Made by a program: the position numbers and the translations under genes. 64,000 bases of DNA from Druceiella hillmani (taxonomy: Eukaryota > Arthropoda > Insecta > Lepidoptera > Hepialidae): assembly GCA_039881145.1 (NCBI GenBank), contig JAYKKI010000064.1, positions 4,025,001 to 4,089,000 on the forward strand, in the 5' to 3' direction. Below the pieces are notes generated by a model. The model saw nothing but the letters and a program-made list of their open reading frames with translations. It ran no database searches and was not told the DNA's origin. This document shows positions 12,900-24,637 of this stretch, in pieces. The stretch's first letter is position 1, and each line of letters begins with the position of its first letter.

Positions 12900-13635
12900 G
12901 GTTTTAAAATGATTTGAAGATATATGTAGCGATTTGTCGTTGGCTTAGGGGCAAGATTATTCAGGTATTTTCCATTATTACAATTGAAAAAGAAAATGCT
13001 TTTCATTCCATCCTAATGCTGACATTTAACCTCTATCCGATAGCATGTTTTAACTCCCACGCACCAGACTCGCCACCATCATCTTGGCAAATGTTATTAT
13101 AACTCCTTAAACCTGATGAATTACACTAACTTTTTGTGCCCAAACCCTTAAGGAATAAAGTCTATATACGAAGGTGGATAACATCAAATTATACCCAGCG
13201 CAACTAAACTTTTAAGCCTACAAAAAGAAATACAGATACATGAGCATGACAGAAAACTTCCGGGATAAAACCCTACGTGATGGTGAGAATCACGTCTAAA
13301 TCCATTCATTAGAAATCAAATTATAGACAAACAGAAAAAAAGACAAGCATATAAACATTTATTTTAAATACTAGACATTACTCAGTCTGTTTACTATGGG
13401 GAAGTATCTTTTTTCTTTAAATTTGAGGAATTTTTACAATCAATTAAATATTTTCTGAGATTGGCTCATACAAACATACAAATTTGCAAAGCTTTGTTAT
13501 ATTTGCGTAAACAAATAGTTGTTAAATGTAATTAAGCTTAAAATTGAGGCTGTTTATATTTTCTTGATTCTTTGACAAAGGGCTACACTTTTCTTAATTT
13601 CTGGTAAAAATGGTTATTTTATCAAACACACACAC
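12898..13635. other. AT-rich non-coding sequence
   Basis: No gene, RNA or recognisable element seen. Confidence 0.5.
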
Positions 13636-13679
13636 ATATATACGTACATATATATATATATATATATATTATATATAAA

Positions 13680-13723
<44 letters not shown>

Positions 13724-13770
13724 CATATATATATATATAAACATATATATATATATATATATGTATATAT
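13636..13770. repeat. Compound (CA)n/(TA)n microsatellite
   Basis: A short CACACACA start leads into four TA blocks separated by AAACA or GAACA interruptions, which suggests repeated internal duplication of a TA block. The following 13771-14083 is plain AT-rich DNA. Confidence 0.93.
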
Positions 13771-14083
13771 TTAAACTTAATTTTTTTGTGACAACACCAA
13801 AAACGGTGAGTACAGCGTCATTAATTTGGTGTTACCATTATTATATAACATTAAAAAATAAAACCAAATAAGATACTTTTAAATTAATCACAATAAATTC
13901 AACAAATAATCAATAATGGAGTTAGTCAAGAAAATGTACAGTCCAATTTTGAGTTAATTATAGTGGTATTTATTCAATAATCAATAATATATATAGTTAA
14001 ATTAATTTAGAGAGAAATAATTGAAGTTAATAAATTGAATTATATTAAATTATTATAAATTTCATCATAAAAATACATAATTC

Positions 14084-14281
14084 ACAATTAAAGGAAACTA
14101 CGTGATGTAGTATTATTTCTACTTTCTATAAGTTCTTTACCACGACCTAGGTTTCGTTGTATTACGACATCTTCAGGTGGGCTCCCACCTGAAGATGTTG
14201 TAATACAACGAAACCTAGGTCGTGATGAAGAAATTAAATAAAGTAGAAATAATACTACATTACGCAGTTTCATTTAATTGT
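14084..14281. mobile_element. Fold-back MITE, near loop-free palindrome
   Basis: About 198 bp in which the left half is the reverse complement of the right almost throughout. Outer ends read ACAATTAAA(T/G)GAAACTACG and its complement. The centre is CAGGTGGG-CT-CCCACCTG, so the predicted hairpin has essentially no loop. The inner stem contains CTAGGTTTCGTTGTATTAC. No coding capacity. Relatives: a full copy at 57484-57720, a full copy at 46440-46648, and half copies at 27174-27272, 46693-46783 and inside the 45.2-46.5 kb array. The class is unknown; I could not settle a target-site duplication. Confidence 0.85.
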
Positions 14282-14675
14282 GAATAATGAATTTCTAAAA
14301 AATTAACGTTAAATATATTCAATACATAAAAATACACTAAATGTCACTTTGGTCAACGTAGAAATTACTTGTCTTTATTATTTTTTTAGGTTTTTTTTTA
14401 AATGATGAATATGAACAGATCTTCAGGCGTTGAAGCTGGGCCTATACTTTTGCTAGCTTTAAAAAAAGCGTCATAACTTTTAAATTATTCGTTGGAAAAT
14501 TATAGCTCTTAAGGGAAATTCGATCTATGTAAGTTGAGGGAAATTTCTAACCCATCTAACTAAATAATAATTAAGAGTTTTGCACAAAACGCTCTAGAGA
14601 ATGATGAAAATGTCGGTTATGCATTTTATGTGATGTATACATATATGCTGAAGTGAATTTAATTGTATAAATATT

Positions 14676-14676
<1 letters not shown>
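14282..14676. other. AT-rich non-coding sequence
   Basis: No recognisable gene or element. Confidence 0.5.

Positions 14677-14763
<87 letters not shown>
14677..14763. repeat. (TA)n microsatellite
   Basis: About 87 bp, nearly pure TA apart from an ACA interruption close to its left end. Confidence 0.97.
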
Positions 14764-14764
<1 letters not shown>

Positions 14765-15129
14765 TATAATAGAATCGTATCAATACAATGTTTTCATGGA
14801 TCTCAAACGATTTAAGCAGCGCAAACTGAGATACTTTTCTGATGATTGCTCTTTTCCCATTTCATAATTCGGGTAATTTCGGGTAATTTTCATAGTTAAT
14901 GAAAACTGGAAAAAATACTTTCAGAGATTACAACAAAAGTTGCGTATATACGGACAGACAAAAGTAGTGCAGAACACTGTTTTATAATCTGCACGAATGA
15001 TTAAACCATAATTAAGTTTATTTCATACATAATGATTCGAATGTTTCGTGGAAATTATCAATGTGACTTTTGTACGCGGCATCTAACATTTATATCTAAA
15101 ACTGTAATGGAGTGGATTCTGTATATATT

Positions 15130-15830
15130 AAAAAAGTGATCGATTTAGTGTTTAGAAAAATAATAAAAGCTCGAAAACCAGTTTTTCTTATTTTTGTCTG
15201 TCTGCCTGTTTGTTAATCTGTTTTTCAATCATGTAAAATCTTCTGAGGGAATATTGATGAAATTTTATATGGTAACAGTTTATATCCTCGAGCCACACAT
15301 AGGATTTTTTACCTGGATATTGTGGATTGAAAAAAGCTCTGACTTGATGAATATTACTATATTATTACTACCAACGTCATCTGTTATCATTTTAGTAAGC
15401 TTTATGATGAAAAAAAAATAAAAAACAACACAAAAACACTAACAAATTCCCAATAACTTCTAACTCCGATACTTAAAATTGTGATTGATTTGGCGTATAG
15501 AAAAATTATAGAAGCTGGAAAACCAGTATTTAACATTTTTATCTGTCTGCCTGTTTGTTAATCTGTTTTTCAATTACGTAAAGAATAACTGAAGGATGTT
15601 TATCAAATTTTATATGGTAATAGTTTATATCCCCGAGCCACATATAGGATTTTTTTTATCTAGATTAAAAAACACTGAGTTTATAAATATTACGATATCA
15701 TTAGTGCCAACGCCATCTATTATCATTTTAATAAATTTATGCTCAGAATCCCGAGATACAAAAATAAAAAACAACAAAAAACACAAACAAATTCCTAATA
15801 ACAGTTTTTACTCCGCTTTCTGTGAAAGAA
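15130..15830. repeat. 345-bp tandem duplication of an insect dispersed repeat
   Basis: Two adjacent copies (about 15130-15475 and 15476-15830) share TGTCTGCCTGTTTGTTAATC, a 'TGAAATTTTATATGGTAA' phrase and a CCACA-TAGGATTTTTT phrase at 345-bp spacing. These phrases (TGTCTGT...TTTTGATGAAATTT...ACATAGG) are typical of widespread insect transposon interiors, from memory. The duplication is real; the parent element is not identified. Frames of 75 and 91 codons here are parallel translations of the two copies. Left of it, 14764-15129 holds nothing recognisable. Confidence 0.8.
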
Positions 15831-16436
15831 GTCATAGACACAGCTGGTACTATATAAACTATTTGAAATGATAATGGCCAGCGGGTAATACAAAATTGAA
15901 GTGTATTCGAATTAATAAAAAGTAATTGTTTTTGTCTTTCTTATTAAATAATTTTGTTGCTATTGTCTCGATTTTGGCTTTAGTATCACTGTAAACTCCT
16001 TGACTGTTAGACAAGACAACAAATTCATACTTTAATTCACCTGCCTTGAGTGTGCACGATTTTTTTGAAGTACGCAACCTTTTTTGCATGTACACGGATA
16101 AACGCAGTGTTGCGAGACGAATCCAGTCTTTGCATGTTTTTCTGCTCCATTAACCAATTCAGGAGTGCAATTATGTAGTTGCTCGGTGGTTCTTAATTAA
16201 TCATTGATTAGTTTAATATTAATTTTAGTTATTGCGTATTTTTCTGTTACTCTGTTATGCTCGTTTTGCCTTATAAGACTGTTTGCGTTTTTTATACATA
16301 GTCATGCCAACATTTTTAACAAGTTTTATATTAGCTTCACATGTATGTATGAATAAATGTAATGCAGTCTTTCAATTAATTTTCCACCTTCTTCTAAATA
16401 AGAATAATGTGAATATAGAGGTGTGAGACATTCTTT
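15831..16436. other. Unassigned sequence with a 78-codon minus-strand frame
   Basis: A minus-strand frame at 15859-16095 has a more balanced amino-acid composition than most frames here, and another frame upstream contains a Cys-rich CKTGFVSQHCVYPCTCKKGC-like stretch. It might be a decayed transposase tail, but I cannot match it to a family and do not call a gene. Confidence 0.3.
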
Positions 16437-18260
16437 CACTCTTGACCAATATTGTTATATTTAATGAGACTTTTTTATTTGTTGTTTATTTCGCTACAAA
16501 AGTGTGTTTTTCGCTCCTGACCAATATTGTTATATTTAATGATTCTTTTTTATTTGTTGTTTATATCGCTAGAAAAGTGTTGTTTTTTCGCTCTTGACCA
16601 ATATTGTTATATTTAATGAGACTTTTTTATTTGTTATTTATTTTGCTACAAAAGTGTGTTTTTTCGCTCTTGACCAATATTATTATATTTAATGATACTT
16701 TTTTATTTGTTGTTTATTTCGCTACAAAAGTGTGTTTTTTCGCTCTTGACCAATATTGTTATATTTAATGAGACTTTTTTATTTGTTATTTATTTTGCTA
16801 CAAAAGTGTGTTTTTTCGCTCTTGACCAATATTATTATATTTAATGATACTTTTTTATTTGTTGTTTATTTCGCTACAAAAGTGTGATTTTTCGCTCTTG
16901 ACCAATATTATTATATTTAATGATACTTTTTTATTTGTTGTTTATTTCGCTACAAAAGTGTGTTTTTTCGCTCTTGACCAATATTATTATATTTAATGAT
17001 ACTTTTTTATTTGTTGTTTATTTCGCTACAAAAGTGTGATTTTTCGCTCTTGACCAATATTATTATATTTAATGATACTTTTTTATTTGTTGTTTATTTC
17101 GCTACAAAAGTGTGTTTTTTCGCTCTTGACCAATATTGTTATATTTAATGAGACTTTTTTATTTGTTATTTATTTTGCTACAAAAGTGTGTTTTTTCGCT
17201 CTTGACCAATATTATTATATTTAATGATACTTTTTTATTTGTTGTTTATTTCGCTACAAAAGTGTGATTTTTCGCTCTTGACCAATATTGTTATATTTAA
17301 TGATTCTTTTTTATTTGTTGTTTATATCGCTAGAAAAGTGTTGTTTTTTCGCTCTTGACCAATATTGTTATATTTAATGAGACTTTTTTATTTGTTGTTT
17401 ATTTTGCTACAAAAGTGTGTTTTTTCGCTATTGACCAATAATGTTATATTTAATGAGACTTTTTTATTTGTTGTTTATATCGCTAGAAAAGTGTGTTTTT
17501 TTCGCTCTTGATCAATATTATTATATTTAATGATACCTTTTTATTTGTTGTTTAATTCGCTACAAAAGTGTGTTTTTTCGCTCTTGACCAATATTATTAT
17601 ATTTAATGATACTTTTTCATTTGTTGTTTATTTCGCTACAAAAGTGTGTTTTTTCGCTCTTGACCAATATTATTATATTTAATGATACTTTTTTATTTGT
17701 TGTTTAATTCGCTACTATTTGTGTTTTTTCGCTCTTGACCAATATTATTATATTTAATGATATTTTTTCATTTGTTGTTTATTTTGCTACAAAAGTGTGT
17801 TTTTTCGCTCTTGACCAATATTATTATATTTAATGATACTTTTTTATTTGTTGTTTAATTCGCTACTATTTGTGTTTTTTCGCTCTTGACCAACATTATT
17901 ATATTTAATGATATTTTTTTATTTGTTGTTTAATTCGCTACAAAAGTGTGTTTTTTCGCTCTTGACTAATATTATTATATTTAATGATACTTTTTCATTT
18001 GTTGTTTATTTCGCTACAAAAGTGTGTTTTTTCTCTCTTGACCAATATTATTATATTTAATGATACTTTTTTATTTGTTGTTTATTTGGCTACAAAATGT
18101 GTTTGTTTCGCTCTTGACCTATATTGTTATATTTAATGATAATTTTTTATTTATTGTTTAGTTCGCTACAAAAGTGTGTTTTTTCGCTCTTGACCAATAT
18201 TATTGTATTTAATGATTCTTTTTTATTTTGTATTTATATCGCTAGAAAAGTGTGTTTTTT
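16437..18260. repeat. 76-bp satellite array, about 24 copies
   Basis: Tandem 76-bp units (core CGCTCTTGACCAATATT ... TTTATTTGTTGTTTAT ... CTACAAAAGTGTG) run for about 1.82 kb. Two main variants occur, one with GTTATATTTAATGAGAC and one with ATTATATTTAATGATAC; they alternate in part, forming a 152-bp dimer. A rare TATATCGCTAGAAAAG variant recurs 761 bp apart (16512 and 17273, about ten units), pointing to duplication of a ten-unit block. Later units carry small deletions such as CTACTATTTGTG. No reading frame persists through the array. Confidence 0.97.
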
Positions 18261-18894
18261 AAACTATAATTTTATTTTCTTTTATTCTCTGAGTTAATGT
18301 TTTTAACTTATTATCGATATATAATCATAAATTATATTAAGCTTACGATTGCTTGAAGTTATCAGTAGCTAAATTTAAAAAATCTAAGGGAGTAGAGGGA
18401 AGTGCCATGAGAATCGGAACAAAATGAAGGTCTATCATTAGTAATAGATAAAACTATTTGACAGATCATTATGAAAATCAATACACTTTTATTGCATTGG
18501 TTAATCAATCGATAGAATAAAGAATCACCAAAATAGGTCAAAATTTTAACCTGTAATGTGTCCTTACACGTTCGTACTTGCAGACTGACGGACGGATGTC
18601 ATTTTTCAAAAGCAAGTTTAGATTATAATAGATATTTGTAAAATTAAAAACAAACAGTATAATATTTAGCGTTCCCTACCTTAAGAAAAAAAACCTTTAT
18701 AGGATCACTTTGTTTTTTGTTTTTCGGTCTATTAAGATTTTTTTTAAGGAACGCGTGGAGGTATCATGTTGAAATTAATTTGAAATACCTAGGTCTACGG
18801 TCTTTTAGAGTTAAATCAAGCTTCTAAGCTAATTGGTTGATTAAAGAAAACCCTATAAACACGGTCATTTATGCCGTATATTTTGACCTCACAA
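18261..18894. other. Dispersed-repeat-like sequence, unassigned
   Basis: No gene. GACTGACGGACGGATGTCA near 18583-18601 resembles the GGACGGACGGACAG phrase of lepidopteran dispersed repeats, so part of this interval is probably old transposon DNA. Confidence 0.35.
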
Positions 18895-19215
18895 ATAAAT
18901 AAAAACCTGTAGGGTGCTTCCCGTTGACCTAAAATCATGAAATTTGGCAAACAGCAAGATCTTACAGCACAAATAAAGGGAAAATCCGAAAATCATTAAT
19001 TTGTAGTTACATCACATAAAAACATTATAATTTTTAAATATGCGCATGTGAAACATGTAGTAAGCAATATATTATAATTCTAAAAAAATTAATATGTTGT
19101 AAATAATTTAATAGAAACATTACGTACCATTAAATGTTTATAATTGCCTAAATGTATACGGAACCCTCGTAGTGCACGTTCAACTCGTGCTTGACAGGTC
19201 TTTTTAGAGGATGAT
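18895..19215 (+). mobile_element. Lepidopteran dispersed repeat with GGAACCCT...CTTGACAGG tail
   Basis: Begins near AAAACCTGTAGGGTGCTTCC, continues with ATCATGAAATTTGGCA, and ends with ATACGGAACCCTCGTAGTG followed by CAACTCGTGCTTGACAGGT and a T run. I recognise this order of phrases from many lepidopteran sequences, where it marks a high-copy dispersed repeat; its class (LINE 3' end or non-autonomous element) is uncertain to me. This copy appears internally shortened. The tail recurs alone at 56675-56745, and a decayed form at about 59630-59660. Confidence 0.65.
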
Positions 19216-19712
19216 CTCTACTTTCCATAAAGTTATATTGAAAGTTGACTACTTGTGAAATTACCCGAGTTATAATTACTTCCATCATCAAAACTCGATG
19301 TTGAGGCTTTGGTCTATAATAAAGCACACATCTGCAGGGTGTGCAATACAATGCACAAGATATAGTTTCTAACAAAACAATTAAGAAAAAAAACTGTCAA
19401 GGTATTTTCAAGATGAACAAATGCCCTTGCATAGAAACAGTACCATTCCTGGTTGAGAACCCTGCATTGGAGAGGTTTAGCAATATTTATAAAGGTATTT
19501 TACAGGGTTGTTTCAGGTCGTTTTTGCCATTTGACTTGGAGGGTTGACAGCTGTGTAATGGAAAGTGTAGGAATAATTTTGGCCTTTACAAAGTACGAGC
19601 GACTGTGTCAAAGTAGATGGTGTACTGATGCAATATTTTAATATAAATGCAGGTTCATAGGGTTGCGTATAGGGTTGTATTGCAGGCGATAGTTGACAGC
19701 AAAACATTTAAA
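19216..19712. other. Unassigned sequence
   Basis: Several overlapping short frames (60-75 codons) on both strands, none with recognisable motifs. No other structure noticed. Confidence 0.4.
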
Positions 19713-19917
19713 TGTTATTTATTTATTTCTGTAGTTTAATGTATCTAATTGATACATATGGTGGACGTATTCTTACAAGAGCAATCTCTTATAGCCAACC
19801 AGAATACCTGTCTAGTTCCGCTCAAAGGGCGGCCGGGAATCGAACCCGGATTCCCGCGGTGCGCCGCACAGTCAAAGACCGTATGCCCCATGATCAACCC
19901 AACAGACCACGGCGACG
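19713..19917 (-). mobile_element. tRNA-derived SINE, copy 1
   Basis: On the minus strand this starts near 19917 with GTCGCCGTGG and carries RNA polymerase III promoter boxes: an A box-like TGGTCTGTTGGG (about 19898-19910) and a perfect B box GGTTCGATTCC (19836-19846), followed by a tRNA-unrelated body and a short AAATAAATAAATA-like tail near 19715-19730. The 60-nt A-to-B spacing is longer than in a tRNA. The locally high GC (CCGCGGTGCGCCGC) matches this family, not a gene. The second copy is at 31401. Confidence 0.85.
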
Positions 19918-20349
19918 ACACTTTTCATATGTATTATTCTCGAAACCGGTCATTGCGATTAGTGACTGATATTCTTAGGCTGGTGAAGATCTTAAATAAA
20001 AATAATTTATATATGATCTTCACGATCCTAAATATAAGTAGATCCAAAATATAGAATCATGACCCTTAGATAAGTTGAGTCACTTTTTATATTATGCCTC
20101 GTGCCATATGATATTTTTAAGCAAGGTGATTCGAACCATTATTCCGAATAATAAAAAGAAAAAAATATAGAAAATCTCGAAAAATATATTTAGAAAGCTA
20201 TTTATTAGGTAAAAAGATTTTTTTTTTAACAAAAACAACTTTTCGAGTTTTTGCTATTGCGGTATGTGGGTATAATTATCACGCAAAATTGCAAGTTTTT
20301 ACATCAAGCGATATCATTTATTTATTTATTCTATAATTATAAAATTAAA
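19918..20349. other. AT-rich non-coding sequence
   Basis: Nothing recognisable. Confidence 0.45.
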
Positions 20350-20512
20350 TAATTTGCCAGATACTATCCTTCCACAACACTTTACCAGATCCGATTCTTC
20401 CACGAAATATTTGTCAGATTCAATTTTTCCATAAAAAAATTGTCATATCCTATTCTTCCATACAACATTCGCCAGATCTTAAGCTTCCACAAAATATTTT
20501 CCAGATACTTAA
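20350..20512 (-). repeat. 30-bp minisatellite, short inverted array
   Basis: About five units that are the reverse complement of the 30-bp repeat at 22445-23185 (unit on this strand: TTCCA(T/C)AAAATATTTGCCAGAT-like). The two arrays lie about 1.9 kb apart in opposite orientation. Confidence 0.85.
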
Positions 20513-21041
20513 AATTTTATTCCAGAATAACTTGTGTTTATTAATAAACACAAAATAAAATGAAACTTATCTTTCTTTGTTTTTTAGCTATGCTTCACAG
20601 ATGGATCAATGCTTCAAGTTTTAACTGAAAAACCAAATTTTTTGACGTTGTTCACATAAAAAATACAAGCCAGAATACACTGTCGCACAATTAAGCATTA
20701 AATTAATTAACCTCGTTGGTTAAATTTAATTCTTTTTTTTTAAAACAACGCCACAGCTTGACTCATAACGTTGTACGGGTCTAGTATACGTACATTATAC
20801 AACAAACGGTTTTTAAATGCAGTATAAAAAAACAACGAACAAGACAGAAAAACGCATAGCAATTCCAATTAACAGAACATCACATTGTAATTGTTATACA
20901 GTTAAAAACCGACTCCATAACCTCATTCCTGTAATAGTCAGTGGATCAGAAAAAAATTAACCAGACTTGGCGCCATCGCAACATTGTGTCTTACGATGTA
21001 AGTTTGCGGAAAACAGGTGAGCGCTTCAGGACATATTTGCG
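20513..21041. other. Unassigned sequence
   Basis: No recognisable gene. The patch at 20950-21060 is somewhat GC-richer but lacks identifiable motifs. Confidence 0.4.
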
Positions 21042-21135
21042 GGGAGACAGGTGATATAAACTGTGACTTCATTCATATAATCTACGAATTTATAGAAAAT
21101 TTAAACAACCAACTGCCCAAGTCATTAAATCATTT

Positions 21136-21361
21136 CGTATCCGGTGGCTTGGGCATATTTTTAGATTTGAAGACAACAAACCGGTCAAGAAAGTGACTTT
21201 GCCAATGTGGAGGGCACCAGAAAAAGGAATCGATCGAGGATTATTTTAAACTTTTAAAAATTCAACACTGGGGGGCCGTTGCCGCTGACCGGATCCGCTG
21301 GAGAAGCTTGTCGAGACAGCCTTGACCTGTAATAGGTTGTAGTGCTCACCAAGAAGAAGAA
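21136..21361 (+). pseudogene. LINE polyprotein C-terminus, degenerate
   Basis: Frame one reads RIRWLGHIFRFEDNKPVKK, the conserved segment near the end of many non-LTR retrotransposon reverse transcriptases (usual form RI+WLGHV-RM---R-PKK). After a stop and frame changes, a DRIRWRSL-type segment and a 3' end with GTAGTGCTCACCAAGAAG follow. The same 3' end occurs at 55388-55640, so both are one family, 5'-truncated as usual for LINEs. Flanking direct repeats at 21042-21077 and 21362-21401 (GACTTCATTC core) may be a decayed target-site duplication. The clade is not assignable from this fragment. Confidence 0.75.
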
Positions 21362-21507
21362 GCCAGGTAATATGAACTATGACTTCATTCCCTTGTATAA
21401 TCAGGAGCGTGAGGCGCCACTAACTCCAAGACCGAAGGGTTATCACCCTAATTTTTTAACAATATAAAATACGCATTAAATGGTTGAAAGGAATTAAGGG
21501 TAATACA

Positions 21508-21870
21508 GTAGTTGACTCATTCTAAATTTTGATATTTTTCGTACAATATTGTGAAACATAAGTTAATTAAAAACCAGCCTTGAAAAAAATTCAAAAATTG
21601 ATTGGAAAATAAGCCAGTTGTAGGCTTCTAAATTTGAAGATATGGATTGAGTTGGGTATATCCCTGTCTCTTTTCCTCTCGTAGAATATAATGTGCAATA
21701 TTAAAAATGACCTCACAACACAGTATTGCCGTCCTTCTCTCAAGGTTAAATTTAAACTTTTATAACTCAGTCAATTTTTAAGATTATTAAACAATTTTTT
21801 CACTCTTCATCAGCTTGTACCTTGAAATTATGATTAATGAAATAAAAAAAATTTAGTCAAATACCCAATT
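21508..21870 (+). mobile_element. ~362-bp dispersed element, copy 1
   Basis: Runs from GTAGTTGACTCATTC to CAAATACCCAATT. Near-full-length copies are at 24638-24998 (opposite strand) and 53658-54019 (same strand), with shared ends and roughly 90% or better identity by eye. Internal landmarks are CTCTTTTCCTCTCGTAGAAT and CACTCTTCATC(A/G)GCTTGTA. There are no clear terminal inverted repeats, tail or target-site duplication, and no protein. The class is unknown. Confidence 0.8.
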
Positions 21871-22444
21871 TATCCGAAATTGACACGTGAAACATATTGT
21901 AACACTGTGCTTGGGCAATATCAGCAAATATATTCATGACACATATAGGCATGAAGTCACATTGTATACGCATTAGAGTGTTTTCAACACTCTATCTTTC
22001 TCTCACTCGCTGATAAGCGAGATAGGGACTACTATTGTTTTGTTTATCGCTAATAATGTAAAATACTGTTTATTTGAATCTGTCAAAATTGTCAGTTTTC
22101 GGTCAATGGACGGGATCTGATTTTTTTTAATATGATATAAAAATGTCATTAAGTTAGATTAATGGGTAGTGTTGGATTTTACCCACTGAAAATACCACCT
22201 TGCTCACGATCAGCCTAAAGTCAACAGACTAGGGACTTTTATTTTTTTATCATTAGATGGGTGGAGCACTTACCATAAGATAGGTCATCTGTCATCCATT
22301 CAGAAGATTTAGTTCTCTTAAGACGTAGACGTTCATCAAATTGAAGACCGCTTCCATATCGGTGTTTTGGTGATTATCATATGACGAACTAAAGTGATGC
22401 ATTTTATGTTATTTATTTAGTTTAAAGTTTAGTTGGAGTATTTT
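21871..22444. other. Unassigned sequence
   Basis: A small hairpin (GAGTGTTTTCAACACTC, about 21976-21992) is followed by CTCTCACTCGCTGATAAGCG. No gene seen. Confidence 0.4.
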
Positions 22445-23185
22445 TATGGAAATGTTTACGGTAATATGGAAATTTTGACGTTTTATGGAAGAATCGGATC
22501 TGGTAAATGTTTTGTGGAGGAATGGAGTCTGGTAAATATTTTTGGAAGAATGGGATCTACTAAATATTTTGTGGAAGTATAAGATCTATAGAATGTTTTA
22601 TGGAAGAATAAGATATGACAATTTTTTATGGAAAAATCGAATCTGGCCAAAGTGTTATGGAAGACGGAGGGATCTGGCAATTGTTTTATGGAGAATGAGA
22701 TCTGGCAAATATTTTGTGGAAGAATCGGATTTGGTAATGTGTTGTAGAAGAATAGTATCTGGTAAATATTTTATGGAAGAATGGGATCTGGCAAATATTT
22801 TATAGAGGAATCGTATCTGGCTGATATTTCATGGAAGAATCGAATCTGGTAAATATTTTAGGGAAGAATCTAATCTGGTCAAGGTTTCATGGAAGAATGG
22901 AACTGGAAAGTGTTTTATGGAAGAATGGGACGTGGCAAATATTTTATGGAAGAATCTGGCAAATGTATTAGGCAAGTGTCGAATCTGGCAAATATTTTAT
23001 GGAAGAACAGGATCTGGCAAATATTTTACTGAATTATCGGATGTAGAAAATACTTTACAGAAGAATGGAATCTGGTAAATATTTTATGGAAGTGTGGGAT
23101 CTAGCAAATGTTTTATGGAAGGATGGGATCTGGCAAATGTTTTATGGAAGAATCAAATCTGACTAATGTTTAGGGAAGAATAGAA
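22445..23185 (+). repeat. 30-bp minisatellite, about 25 copies
   Basis: The 30-bp unit is roughly TTTTATGGAAGAATGGGATC followed by TGGCAAATAT, with many substitutions and a few indels, so the array is old. Translated frames show a ten-residue period (87 codons at 22542-22805), explained by the unit length. The shorter inverted array is at 20350-20512. Confidence 0.93.
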
Positions 23186-24379
23186 GAAGATATTTCAGGC
23201 CAATTTCCTGAAATTATATATAATATTTTCAACTTTTTCGTGCACAATAATAAGAGGCGAACAAAACTATCGACGATCTATGTTTAGTTCAAAAAACATT
23301 TTCCACCCTAAGAAGTTATTATTTGTATTTCCCCATACATTTCGGGGGTAGCGTTTTTGTTCTAAGAAAGATTGTTAGATGGAAAAATGATTCTGGATGT
23401 TATAATTTTTGCAATATTCGATGATGATTGTGTACCTGTGTCTGCTGTGTTGTCTGTCTGTTTGTCTACATAATTATATCAGATATTTTTAAATATTTAT
23501 AACAATGGGAAGTTCATATTAGTGATGACTTGTGACAGAGTAATTCCAGTTAAAATTAGATACGTGACAACGTTTTTGTTATGTAAAAACTTATTAAATT
23601 TTTTGTGGCATCCTCGTGAAAACAGGAAATAAAATATTAGTTGTCAATCTTCATGTCCATCCCTCGGTCAAGGCTTCGCAGTTTCTACAATTTTAGACCT
23701 TTATCCATGAAAGTATGCGCTTCATATGGATATTTCAGTAAATGTCAATAAACATATACAAAAAAAATGTTTAATGTGCTTACAGGAAGTTGGGCGTACG
23801 CACTGTAACCCGTACGAGTACCGACGAAGTATTTGTGTAGAACGGACGTATAATACGCAGCTTTCTTTCTTTATTTGTAATGGTTCAATTACAAGAATAG
23901 TAAAAGAAACAAAGTGATTACGGGCGCACGCAGGCTATCCCGTTCATCGTGTAAATCCACTCTTATGAAAGAATGAAACAAAAAGGTTTCCACGTAATAG
24001 GTGGATATTCGTAACACGTTACACACTTTTTCAAACTAGTATTTTATACTCGTAATTTCTGCTCACTTTAAACTGGGTTATGGATAAGATAATCGCCAGG
24101 AAGAAAAACAGGAGATTTCTAAGAAATTGGTTCACTATTAAGAATAAATCATGCCTCGCCAGGATAATGTTCTTATTGAAAACTAAGTTCTAACTAAGTT
24201 CTTATTGAAAATATTTTTTTGATTATAGTATTTTATATAGGATTATAAATAAATAAATTCATCTGCATTTATCAACAAAACTTTTGAAGTAAATCCTGAA
24301 ATAAATACCCACGAGATTCGTGGGAGTTGGAAGAAATCCTGTCGTAATATATTGGACAATTGTCAAGAGTTGGCAGTCA
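23186..24379. other. Unassigned sequence
   Basis: No gene. A moderately GC-rich patch at 23785-23930 has no recognisable motif. A short direct duplication of AACTAAGTTCT(A/T)... lies at 24180-24205. Confidence 0.4.
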
Positions 24380-24382
24380 ATA

Positions 24383-24422
<40 letters not shown>
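24380..24422. repeat. (TA)n microsatellite
   Basis: About 43 bp of TA with one TG interruption near 24389. Confidence 0.95.
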
Positions 24423-24426
<4 letters not shown>

Positions 24427-24637
24427 TATCTTGATAATTTACATAGTGCCTTGTCAGCTACACGTAATAATATTTTTAAGTTACTGAAACAAAAACGAAT
24501 GGTAGAAGCCAATGATGACCAATAATTCACATCATTCCACTGTTTCGGGAGATGGAACATGGAAGTAAACATGATTTAGCCTTATGTTCGGTGGTTGTAC
24601 ACTTGTATGTAAATATTGCAAAAAAGTCATTGGTACA

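Noticed and set aside
15859..16140. Cys-rich transposon protein tail on the minus strand
   Set aside because: A CTCKKGC-like stretch is suggestive, but frames are broken and too little sequence remains to name a family.
19830..19920. tRNA gene suggested by a perfect B box
   Set aside because: A-to-B spacing is too long, the cloverleaf cannot be completed, and the related copy at 31401 plus the tail show a tRNA-derived SINE.
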